Below the pieces are notes generated by a model. It was not told the DNA's origin and searched no databases. It was given only the letters and a program-made list of their open reading frames with translations. From Elymus sibiricus (Eukaryota; Streptophyta; Magnoliopsida; Poales; Poaceae), in NCBI GenBank assembly GCA_039707655.1, contig CM077667.1, positions 59,983,628 through 60,047,627 of the forward strand: a stretch of 64,000 nt of DNA, given 5' to 3'. Of the stretch, positions 53,590 to 63,735 are shown in pieces. The number at the start of each line of letters is the position of its first letter. The stretch's first letter is position 1. The translations under genes and the position numbers were made by a program.

Positions 53590-56010
53590 TAATTGTTGAT
53601 GAAGAGAGGTGGGATGCGTAGCATCCCCAAGCTTAGATGCTTGAGACTTCTTGAAATATTTACTTGGGGTGCCTTGGGCATCCCCAAGCTTGAACTTTTG
53701 AATCTCGTTCAATCCTCTCATATCCCGGTTTCACCTAAGTCTCAAAAACTTCATCCACACAAAACTCAAAAAGAACTCGTGAGATAGGTTAGTACACATA
53801 AGAACAAATCAACACTTCATGTACTGCCAAGACATGTTGTACAATAATTTCCAAACATCATCTACTGTTTACTATCATTTCCACAATTTATATCTACCAA
53901 TATAGGCTATGGAGACTATAGGATAAGTAGATAACAAAACTATGACAGCAATCTGTCTAAACAGAACAGTCTGTAGCAATTTATTAAACCAGTGTACTTA
54001 TGTAACTCTAAAAATTATGAAAATTTTGGACACAATATAAAATTTATATGACAATACTGTGTAAAACTTTCGGAAACTTACCACGTTCCAGTAAAATATG
54101 AAAATTCAAACACTACAGCAAAAGTTTCTGTTTTTACACAGCACACATCAAACATGCAATGCAAGCATCCTAAAGGCAATTCTTGGAACCTTTCATTGAA
54201 AAACAAGATTATAAATAACACCTAACAGAAAATAACAAAATATAATGATGCTCCAAGAAAAACACATATTATGTGATGAATAAAAATATAGCTCTAAGTA
54301 AGATATACCGATAATGTTGAAGACGAAAGAGGGGATGCCTTCCGGGGCATCCCCAAGCTTAGGCGCTTGAGTCTTCCATGGATATTACCTTGGGGGTGCC
54401 TTGGGCATCCCCAAGCTTCAGGTTCTTGTCACTCCTTGTTCTCCTCATATCGGTGTCTCACCCAAAACTTGAAAACTTCTATCACACAAAACTTAACGGA
54501 ACTTCGTGAGATGGGTTAGTATAATAAAGATAGATCATTCACTTATATACTCTCAAGACAAGATTCAGAATTGTTACCACATGATACCTAATGTATTATA
54601 CCATTCCCATAATTTATACCACTAAATATAAGCTATGGAAACAATACAACAAGCAAACTACGCATGCAAAACAGAATCTGTCAAAAACAGAACAGTCTGT
54701 GAAGATCTGTAGCGTAGCCATACTTACCTGTCTCTAAAAATTCTGAAAAATTAGGGAAACCTGAAGAATTTGTATATCTAGACTGTGTAAAAATTTCAGA
54801 TCATTATCACGCTCCAGTAAAAAATGAAAATTCCTGTACTGGAGTCAAAAGTTTCTGTTTTGGTTCAGCATCAATTCTACTCATCTTGTGAGTCATCCCA
54901 AAGGTTTTACTTGGCACTTTATTGAAAGAAAACATATAAAACATAGATACTACAGTAGAATAATCATGATAACACACAAAAACAGTAGGGGTAAATATTG
55001 GGTTGTCTCCCAACAAGCGCTTTTCTTTAATGCCTTTTTAGCTAGGCATGACATTTTAATGATACTCTTCCAAGCCTAATTCCGATGATAATTTTATTCA
55101 TACTCTAAAAGATATAAGTGAAGTTCATAGAGAATTCTACAATTAATATAGATTAACCAATATCCAAGCTCAAAATATATAAGTGAAGCACACGAAGCAT
55201 TCTATAAAGCCATACTCAAAAGATTTCAGTGAAGCACAAAGAGCATTTACAAAGCCATACTCAAAAGATTTAAGTGAAGCGCATGAAGCATTCTACAAAT
55301 CAATGAAGGACTATCTCATACTAGAATGGTGCATAAAAGGAAAAGAAAAACACTAAAGACGCATATCATGTGAACAAAACAAAAACCGAGGTATACCGAT
55401 AATTGTTGAAGAATAAAGATGGGATGCCTTCCGGGGCATCCCCAAGCTTAGATGCTTGAGTCTCCTTGAAATATTTACTTGGGGTGCCTTGGGCATCCCC
55501 AAGCTTGAACTCTTGTCTCTCCGTATTCTTCTTATATCGATACCTCCTCGATCTTCGAACACTTCATTCACACAAAACTTATCAAAACCCTCGTGAGATC
55601 CGTTAGTATAATAAAGCAAAATACTACTTTAAGTACTGCTGTGAACTCATTCCAAATTCATATTAGCATTATATCTACTGTAGTCCAACTTCACCATGGT
55701 TCATACCCCCCGATACTACCCATAGATTCATCAAAATAAGAGAACAATGCATAGAAAACAGAATCTGTCAAAAACAGGACAGTCTGTAGCAATCTGGAAA
55801 CTTCGTATACTTCTGTAACTCAAAAAATTCTGAAAATTTAGGACAAATTAAAAAATATGTATATAAGTACTGTGTAAAAATTTCAGAAACTTTTGACGTT
55901 CGAGTAAGAAATGTAAATTCATGCACTACAGTCAAAGTTTCTGTTTTGCACCGCACAAAGCAAACAAGCAATCTAATCATCCTAAAAGCAAATCTTGGCA
56001 CATTATTTTT
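53590..56010 (-). repeat. Three copies of a ~620-bp module in Gypsy-4
   Basis: Copies at about 53590-54200, 54310-54930 and 55390-56010. Each runs: GGGATGC, GGCATCCCCAAGCTTAG, CTTGGGCATCCCCAAGCTT, TTCACACAAAACTTA-like, CAGAACAGTCTGT, GTGTAAAAATTTCAGA, AGTTTCTGTTTT. Start-to-start distances are about 726 and 1089 bp. The PPT-like AAGCTTGGGGATGC occurs twice per copy. A fourth copy lies in Gypsy-3 at 49330-49960. Confidence 0.85.
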
Positions 56011-56320
56011 GTATTACAATGGATATATACAAGGGTATATTTATTTTTGAGAAGCTTCCATGAAAAATTCTACATTGTTTCCATGAGCATGAACACAAGT
56101 GTTCAAGGTCGACCCTCACTTCTCCAATGCACAACCTTCCAATCACTTCTCTTTTTGAAAAACTTCTTAGGCATAAGAGGCAAGTAATTATTTTTGTATT
56201 TTTCATTATTTAATTTTTTTGCTTGTTTCACCGACAAATAAATAAAGCAAAAAGGGAAAAGAAAATCTACTTAGTGAAGAAAGCAAACAAGCACACACGA
56301 GAATATCAACCCCACGCTAT

Positions 56321-56341
56321 TGCTCCCCGGCAACGGCGCCA
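56321..56341 (-). other. Primer-binding site of Gypsy-4
   Basis: Minus-strand TGGCGCCGTTGCCGGGGAGC, about 10 bp from the LTR. The same site is used by Athila elements (tRNA-Asp). Confidence 0.8.
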
Positions 56342-56351
56342 GAAAAGAGCT

Positions 56352-57856
56352 TGATAATCCCCAAGTGCAAGGAATCATCGTAGAAATTTCCAAAGATGGA
56401 AGTGATAAGTATGGAGTGTAGAACCCACAAGGAGCTAAAGGTAAGATCAATATTCTCTCAAGTCCTATCTTCCACTGATACGACTCTACGTACGCCGAAC
56501 GTTTGCTTCCAACTAGAAACGAGAAATAAAACTACGTTGTGGGTATGAAGAGAATAGCTTTGCATGATATCGGAGAACTAAAACATAAAAATAGGTGCTG
56601 TTATCATAAAGTTATAATATATTACAATATATTACAAATAGCGAGTGTGGAATAATGATGGGTCGGTGTGCGGAATTGTCCTAGGCAATTGTTAACAAGA
56701 TCGGTAATCATTATTGCAATTTTATATGAGGGAGAGGCATAAGCTAACATACTTTCTCCACTTGGATCATATGCACTTATGATTGGAACTCTAGCAAGCA
56801 TCCGCAACTACTAAAGATCATTAAGGTAAAACCCAACCATAGCATTAAAGCATCAAGTCCCCTTTATCCCATACGCAACAACCCACCTACTCGGGTTTAT
56901 GCTTCTGTCACTCAAGCAACCCACTATAAGCGAATCATGAACATATTGCAACACCCTACAGCGGGAATCCTTCACGTGTGCGCAGCACGGAAGGCACCAT
57001 AGGACAGCACCAAAATAAACATACAACTCAAACCAATCTAGATCATCAATCAACCCATAAGACAAAAGAAATCTACTCAAAACATCATAGGATGGCAACA
57101 CATCATTGGATCATAATATGTGGCATAAAGCACCATGTTCAAGTAGGGGATTACAGCGGGATGCGGGAGAGTGGACCACTGAAAAGATATGAGGGCAGTG
57201 ATGAAGAAGGTGATGTTGATGAAGACAATCACCGCGGCGATGGTTCCCCCGATGGCACTCCGGCGCCACAGAGAGAGAGAGGGAGAGGGTCTCCCCCTTG
57301 TGCTTCCTCCTCCATGGCCTCCCCCTAGGTGGGGAGAGGTTCTCCCTCTGGTCCTTGGACTCCATGGTGATGATGGCCCCTCCGTCTTCCTCCTCCATGG
57401 TCTCCGGTGATGGTGACCCCCTCCGGCAGGGTGCCGGAGAGGGCCAAGATTGATTTTTCGTGGCTACAGAGACTTGCGGCGGCGGAACTTCGGATCTAGG
57501 TTTCTTTCTGGAGGTTTCACGATTTATAGGAGTACTTGGCGTTGGAATCAAGTCAGGGGGGGTGCTCGAGGGGCCTACAAGCCAGGGGGCGCGCCCCCTA
57601 GGCTTGTGGCTGCCTCGGGACTCCTCTCCGGTATCTTTTTGCTCCAGTATTTTTTATATTTTCGAAAAATATTCTCCGTAAATTTTCAGCCCATTTCGAG
57701 AACTTTTATTTCTGCGCAAAAACAACACCACGGTTGTTCTGCTGAAAACAGCGTCAGTCCGGGTTAGTTCTAATCAAATCATACTAAAATCATATAAAAT
57801 TATTGTAAACATGGCATGAATACTTCATAAATTATAGATACGTTGGAGACATATTA
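56352..57856 (-). repeat. 5' LTR of Gypsy-4
   Basis: 1505 bp; about 47 differences plus small indels from 50503-52022, including loss of part of the CCTAGGGGGGGCGCG palindrome at 51747-51765. Confidence 0.92.
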
Positions 57857-58945
57857 AGGAGCAGCAAGCACATGCATATTATATTCATTAAAATCATCAT
57901 GTGTAGTGGCTAAATGCAACACATCTATATAATCCTTAATAAGAGCAAACTTCTCTGATATAGTGTAGTTGGGAGAATTCAAAAAGATAATAGGACTATC
58001 ATGTGTGGGTGCAATAGCAACAATTTCATGCTTAACATAAGGAACTATAGCAAGTTCATCTTCATAAGCATAATTTATATTGGCATCATGGCCACAAGCA
58101 TAGCAAGCATCAAGTTCATCAAAAAGGGATATTTCAAATGAATCCAAGGGATCATAGCAATTATCATAGCAGTCATCATATCATTCATCCTTTGGTATGT
58201 GCGAAGGGTAATTAAACAATGTATGAGTTGAAGAGTTACTCTCATTAGAAGGTGGGCATGGGTAGCTAATCCGCTCTTCCTCCTTTTGTTCTTCGCTCTT
58301 CTCCTCATCTTTTTCATCTAATGAGCTCACAGTTTCAGCAATTTCTTCTTCCATAGATTCCTGCAAAATATTAGTCTCTTCCAAGGCAGCGGTCATTCTT
58401 TCAATAAATTCAATAATATCAGCATTGCAATCATAATTCTCATAGCAATATTTAAGTATGGATAAAATTTCAGATTCGTAAGGAACATCATCATCATACT
58501 TTTCAAGCAAAGAAGCAATTTCATAAGCACCTTTAAAAACAACAAATTCTTCTATTCGTTCCACATCATAGTAATCATAAATACCTTTAGCATAAGAAGC
58601 TAAGGTTTCATTATCATTAAATTTGCATTGAAAGGGAAGGTGTCGAGCTTCTATATTAGAGCAATAAGTAAAGTCACATCTCGAGCATGCATCCCAAGCA
58701 AACCATTCTAGTATTCTAATTTGATTCCATAAGTGTTTCTCTTTTTGAGATAAGAGATCATCCCTAAAGTACTCACGTTGATCCAATGTGTATCCCATTA
58801 TAAAGTTCCTTGAGGATTTCTCGGGATTATCGAAGGAGTAATTAATGTGTTTCACATAACTAGCATCGAGGGTTTTAGGAGGTTCCCCATCTCCATGAGT
58901 AGCAAGTACCACTAATTTTTTTGGTGTTTCGTGTTCCATATCCAT
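57857..58945 (-). pseudogene. Gypsy-3 acidic ORF of unknown function, N-terminal and central part
   Basis: ATG at 58945-58943 opens 254 codons: MDMEHETPKKLVVLATHGDG, then YVKHINYSFDNPEKSSRNFI, a cysteine-containing stretch CSRCDFTYCSNIEARHLPFQ, an acidic helix around EEIAETVSSLDEKDEEKSEE, and PSHIPKDE. A TGA at 58181-58183 interrupts, and the same frame continues YDDCYDNCYDPLDSFEISLF through EYNMHVLAAP to the Gypsy-4 insertion. With 50231-50497 the total is about 450 codons. I recognise it as a protein repeated in Sabrina-like elements, but it has no gag, protease or pol motif. The Cys-x2-Cys-x4-Cys spacing could bind zinc. Its gene starts ~90 bp after the PBS, the position of gag. Confidence 0.65.
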
Positions 58946-59037
58946 GACTAAAGATATAAAATAACTAATAACAGAAAATAAAAATTACTTAGTGATAAAG
59001 CAAACAAGCACACACGAGAATATTCACCCCACGCTAT

Positions 59038-59058
59038 TGCTCCCCGGCAACAGCGCCA
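59038..59058 (-). other. Primer-binding site of Gypsy-3
   Basis: Minus-strand TGGCGCTGTTGCCGGGGAGC, 11 bp from the LTR, one base different from that of Gypsy-4. Confidence 0.8.
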
Positions 59059-59069
59059 GAAAAAGGTCT

Positions 59070-59753
59070 TGATAACCCACAAGTGTAGGGGATCGTTTGT
59101 AGCCTTTTTCGATAAGTAAGAATGTCAAACCCAATGAGGAGCTAAAGGTAGAACAAATATTCCCTCGAGTTCTATCGACCACCGATACAATTCAACGCAC
59201 ACTTTAACATTTGCTTCACCTAGAACAAGTATGAAACTACTTTGTAGGTGATAGGATAGTTTGCACGAATAAAACTAGAAGTACTTTGCGGGAAATAAGA
59301 CTACGAGTAAAAAGAAAGATAATAAAATTTAGTTGTTTAGTAGAAAGCTTTTGTCAAACAAGAAGGTTATTTGTCCCTAGGCAATTGATAACTAGACCGG
59401 TAATCATTCTTGCAAATTTACATGAGGGAGAGGCATGAGCTAACATACTTTCTCTACTTGGATCATATGCACTTATGATTGGAACTCTAGCAAGCATCCG
59501 CAACTACTAAAGATCATTAATGTAAAACCCAACCATGGCATTAAGTATCAAGTCCTCTTTACTCCCATATGAAACAACCCACCTACTAGGGTTTATGCTT
59601 CTGTCACTCAAGCAACCCACCATAGGAAAATCATGAACACATTGCAACACCCTACAGCGGGGATCCCTCACGTTTGCGCGAGACGGAGGGCACCGTAGGA
59701 CAGCACCATAATAAAATATACAATCATACCAACCACGATCATCAATTAGCCCC
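59070..59753 (-). repeat. 5' LTR of Gypsy-3, truncated
   Basis: Aligns with 45781-46472 up to ATCAATTAGCCC and then ends; the other ~830 bp of LTR are missing. The junction leads into the 3' part of element A. Confidence 0.88.
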
Positions 59754-59849
59754 TGTTGGCCCTCTGACACCTCTCTCTCAAATCATGTGGTCATTATTTT
59801 AGAGCTCGGCTTTCGCTTGAGGATAAGCAACGTCTAAGCTTTGGGGAGT
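59754..59849 (+). other. 3' internal remnant and polypurine tract of element A
   Basis: Contains TTCGCTTGAGGATAAGCAAC and ends AAGCTTTGGGGAGT, the upstream-of-LTR sequence of Athila-like elements, directly before the LTR at 59850. Its first 17 bases (with the two preceding shared Cs, 59752-59768) are identical to LTR positions 27-43. Confidence 0.75.
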
Positions 59850-61358
59850 TGATACGTCCATTTTGCATCATGATTTATTATTGATATTTGTGTCATTATT
59901 GTCCATTATTCTCTGGTTATCACATAATTCTTATATCTTTCTCTCTGAATATGCAAGGTACATCACAAAGAGGGAAATATCTGGAAACTGGAATTCTGGA
60001 CCGGAAAATCGAGAAAAAGTCCGAAAATCACCAGACTCCAAATGACCTGAAATTTAACGGAGATTTTTTATGGAATATTTGGGAATTTCTGGAGCAAAAC
60101 TATACCGGAGGGGAGCCACAGGTTGGCCACAGGCCAACAGGGCGCGCCCCCCTGGGGGCGCGCCCTGATGGGTTGTGGGCCACCTGTTGGCCCTCCGACG
60201 CCCATCTTCTCCTATAAGAGGTGTTTTACCCTTGAAAAGCATAAGCTAACTCTCGGGACGGAACGCCGCCGCCTCGAGGTGGAAACCTAGGCAGAAGCAT
60301 TTTTGCCCTCCGGCAGTCAAATTCTGCCGGGGGAATTCTTCTCCGAGAGGGGGAGATCGAAGCCATCGTCATCACCAACGCTCCCTCCTTCGTGGGAGGA
60401 CCAATCCTCATCAACCTCAGCACCAGCACCATCTCATCTCCAACCCTAGCTCATCTCTTGTATTCAAACTTTGTCTCAAAACCTCAGATTGGTACCTGTG
60501 GGTTACTAGTTGTGTTGATTACATCTTGTAGTTGATGCTTGTTGGATTACTTGGTGAAAGATATTATGTTCAGATCTTTGATCATCATTATTATACTTCT
60601 GATCTTGAACATGTTGATGACATGTGAGTAGTCACTATTGTTCCTGAGGACATGGGAGAAGTCTTGTTATAAGTAATCATGTGAAGTTGGTATTCGTTCG
60701 ATATTTTGATGATATGTATGTTGAACTTCGTGGTGTCATGTGAACATCGACTACATGACACTTCACCATGTTATGGGCCTAAGGGAACTCATTGTGGAGT
60801 GACAAGTAGATGATGGGTTGCGAGAGTGACAGAAACTTAAACCCCAGTTTATGCGTTGCTTCACAAGGGGCTGATTTGGATCCACACGTTTCATGCTATG
60901 GTTAGATTTATCTTAATTCTTTTTTCGTAGTTGCGGATGCTTGCGAGAGGGGGTAATCATAAGTAGGATGTTAGTTCAAGTAAGAACAACACCTTAGCAC
61001 CGGTCCGCCCACATATAAAATTATCAAAGTAGCGAACGTGAATCAACTCAGCATGATGATTATGACTAGACAAAATTCCCATGTGTCCTCGGGAGCGCTT
61101 GCTTCATATAAGAGTACTTTCCAGCCTGTCCTTTGCTATAAAAAGGATTGGGCTACCTTGCTGCACAATTGCTACAATTGTTACTTGTCACTTGCTACGA
61201 ATTATCTTGCTACAAAACTATAACCTATTGTTACTCACAGCACTTGCAGAGAATACCTTGCGGAAAACTGCTTATCATTTCCTTCTGCTCCTCGTTGGGT
61301 TCGACACTCTTACCTATCGAAAGGACTACGATTGATCCCCTATACATGTGGGTCATCA
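59850..61358 (+). repeat. 3' LTR of element A
   Basis: 1509 bp, TGATACGTCCATTTTGCATC to GTGGGTCATCA. Homologous to 1-829. CTATAAGAGGTG at about 60211-60222 is a TATA-like box. The end GTTGGGTTCGACACTC...GTGGGTCATCA is the typical Sabrina-like LTR end. That this LTR belongs to the same insertion as 1-829 is inferred from shared family, orientation and the nesting. Confidence 0.8.
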
Positions 61359-61376
61359 CCCCCCCCCCCCCCCCCC
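61359..61376 (+). repeat. Poly-C tract of 18
   Basis: Uninterrupted C18 immediately after the LTR terminus of element A. The expected target duplication lies here but cannot be read. Confidence 0.95.
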
Positions 61377-61922
61377 GTGCGGCAGCGCTTGCACATTCCG
61401 GTGCACCAGGTGCACTGGCACTGAGTGTACAAGCAGCCATTGTCGTACCTGGATGTCATGCTGCCGCACGACTGGCATCTGTTTCCGCAGCGGATCTCGG
61501 TGTCGGGTGTGCTGCGGGCGCATGCCAAGAAGGTGCGCATGTGGCAGGAGGTCCTTATGCCGGAGCAACGTTGGATGGAGGCATACGCTCCAGACACTCC
61601 CAACTAGGGGAGGTGGTTTGCCCTCAAGCACGAGGAGCAACGCCGCCTCGGCATCCAGGAGCACCACACCAACCCTCCGTCACCCCCCGTCATCAAGCCG
61701 GAGGAGGCGGAGGAGGCATACCAGGCGGCTGCCCTGGAAACCTCCATCGAGGAGGAGCAACGCAAGGTGGAGGTGGAGGAGGCGGACTACCAGGCAAGGC
61801 TGGCAGAGGCCCTCGCCCTATCTGTTGTCGGCGACCGCGTCATCCCCCCCTCGCTGATGAGGCTCCTCGTGCCGAAGGCCAAGCCGTCCATGTTGTCGCC
61901 GCCACCCCAGCCGATAGAGGAC
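61377..61922 (+). pseudogene. Fragment of a repeated hypothetical gene with UIM-like helices
   Basis: GC-rich DNA between two LTRs. One frame encodes LSYLDVMLPHDWHLFPQRIS, then MPEQRWMEAYAPDTPN, a TAG at 61605-61607, and in the same frame WFALKHEEQRRLGI followed by two acidic helices, EEAEEAYQAAALETSIEEE and ADYQARLAEALALS, which resemble ubiquitin-interacting motifs (acidic run, A-x3-S). The frame ends where the Gypsy-5 LTR starts. I know similar short proteins as high-copy hypothetical genes in wheat. No native start codon is visible, so it is a fragment. Probably the DNA in which element A and Gypsy-5 landed, or itself part of another transposon. Confidence 0.45.
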
Positions 61923-63498
61923 TGATATGTCTCCAACGTATCTATAATTTTTGCTTGTTCCATGCTGTTATACTATCATTTTTGGATGTTTCACAATCAT
62001 TTTATAGCAACTTTATATCAGTTTTTGGGACTAACCTATTGACATAGTGCCAAGTGCCAGTTGCTGTTTTTTGCTTGTTTTTTCCTTCGTAGAATTTCAG
62101 TACCAACGAAACCCAAACATCGCAAAACTTTTTGGAGATTTTTTTGGGCCAGAAGACACCCGGGGACCAAAGAAGCATCTGGAAGGAGGGCCGAGGAGGC
62201 CACGATACACCAGGGCGTGCCATAGGCCCGTGGCGCGCCCAGGTGGGTTGTGCCCTCCTCGGGGCCACTCTCCACTACCTCTCAGCTCTATAAATACCCT
62301 AATATTCTAGAAACCCTAGAGGAGTCGACGAAAAGCACATCCAGATGCCGCAAGTTCCAGAACCTCAAGATCCAATCTAACACCATCATGGAGGGGTTCA
62401 TCATCCTCATTGGTGCCTCTTCGATGATGCGTGAGTAGTCCACCATAGACCTATGGGTCCGTAGGCAGTAGCTAGATGGCTTCTTCTCTCTTTTTGATTC
62501 TCAATACAATGGTCTCTGGGAGATCTATTTGATGTAATGACTTTTGCGGTGTGTTTGTTGGCATCCGATGAATTTTGAGTTCATGATCAGTTTCTATCCA
62601 TGAATATTATTTGAGTCTTCTTTGATCTCTTATATGCATGATTACTTATAGCCTCGTATTTATTCTTCGAATCTTTGGTTTAGTTAGGCCAACTAGATCT
62701 GTTTTTCTTGCCATGGGAAGAGGTTCTCTGTGATGGGTTCGATCTTCCAATCTCCTCTCCCAGTGATAGAAGGGGCAGCGAGGCACACATGTGTCATTGC
62801 TATTAAGGATAACAAGATGGGGTCTATTCCTACATGAATAGATCTTGTCTACATCATGTCATTTTTCTTATTGCATTACTCCGTTTTCCCATGAACTTAA
62901 TACACTAGATGCATGCTGGATAGCGGTCGATGTGTGGAGTAATAGTAGTAGATGCATGCAGGAGTCGGTCTACTAATCTTGGACGTGATGCCTATATAAT
63001 GATCGTTGCATTGGATATCGCCATGATTATTCAATTTTCTATCAATTGCCCAACAGTAATTTGTTCACACACCGTGTGCTATACTCATGAGAGAAGCCAC
63101 TAGTGAAACCTACGGCCCCCGGGTCTACTTTTCCAACATATTGCTTTCCGAACTATATTTTTGTTGCTTTTGTTTTCAGATCTATTAATCCAAAAAAATC
63201 CAAAAATACCTTGCTGCACTTTTTATTTGCCTCTTTTATTTTGTGTTCTTGTGAGATCTATCAATCCAATCTATTACAAACTAATCTGTCTTTTTCCTGT
63301 AGAGAGATTGACAACCTCTCTTTCGCGTCGGGTTGCAAGTATTTGTTCTTTGTGTGCACGTGTTGTTTACATAGTGTTGCGTGATCCTCCTACTGGTTCG
63401 ATACCTTGGTTTAATAACTGAGGGAAATACTTACCGTCGTTGTGCTGCATCATCCCTTCCTCTTTGGGGAAATACCGACACAGTATCAAGCCACGTCA
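61923..63498 (+). repeat. 5' LTR of Gypsy-5
   Basis: 1576 bp, TGATATGTCTCCAACGTATC to AGCCACGTCA. A good TATA box, TATAAATA, is at 62289-62296. ATGCATGCTGGATAGCGGTC and TACTGGTTCGATACCTTGG are landmarks shared with very abundant Triticeae Athila-like LTRs. Confidence 0.88.
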
Positions 63499-63508
63499 AA
63501 GGAATTTC

Positions 63509-63525
63509 TGCCGCGGTTGCCGGGA
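63509..63525 (+). other. Primer-binding site of Gypsy-5
   Basis: TGCCGCGGTTGCCGGGAAG, a diverged form of the Athila TGGCGCCGTTGCCGGGG site (GC/CG swapped at positions 3-7), 10 bp after the LTR. Confidence 0.65.
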
Positions 63526-63735
63526 AGGAAGCCATCTCTTCAACGTGCCAATCCGTGGCGCCGAGGAGACATCATCAACATCTATCAGGTTCCTAATCAC
63601 AAATCTCATCTCCTTGCAATTACATTATTTGCCATTTGCCTCTCGTTTTCCTCTCCCCCACTTCACAAATTTGCCGTTTTATTCGCCCTCTTTTTCGTTT
63701 GCCTTTTTCACGTCGGATCTCTTGTTTGCGTGGCC

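Larger units (their letters stand above)
50503..57856 (-). mobile_element. Gypsy-4: Athila/Sabrina-type non-autonomous element nested in Gypsy-3
   Basis: LTRs 50503-52022 (3') and 56352-57856 (5'), flanked by AGGAG at 50498-50502 and 57857-57861. PPT TAAGCTTGGGGATGC and PBS TGGCGCCGTTGCCGGGG (minus strand; complementary to tRNA-Asp as in Athila elements) are in place. The 4.3-kb interior contains a three-fold repeated module and no coding region, so it resembles a large retrotransposon derivative. LTRs differ by about 3%; the 5' LTR terminus has changed from TGATACG to TAATATG. The LTR is homologous to that of Gypsy-3 but is a different subfamily. Confidence 0.92.
45781..59753 (-). mobile_element. 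Gypsy-3: Athila/Sabrina-type non-autonomous element, minus strand, truncated
   Basis: Left LTR 45781-47297 is complete; the right LTR begins at 59070 and is cut at 59753 after 684 bp. Next to the left LTR is the PPT TAAGCTTGGGGATGC (minus strand) and next to the right LTR a PBS TGGCGCTGTTGCCGGGG, which gives minus orientation. Internal length without Gypsy-4 is ~4.4 kb and contains one ~450-codon ORF of unknown function but no gag core, protease, RT or integrase. LTR divergence over the shared 684 bp is about 4%. The 5-bp duplication cannot be verified because the right end is lost. Confidence 0.85.
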
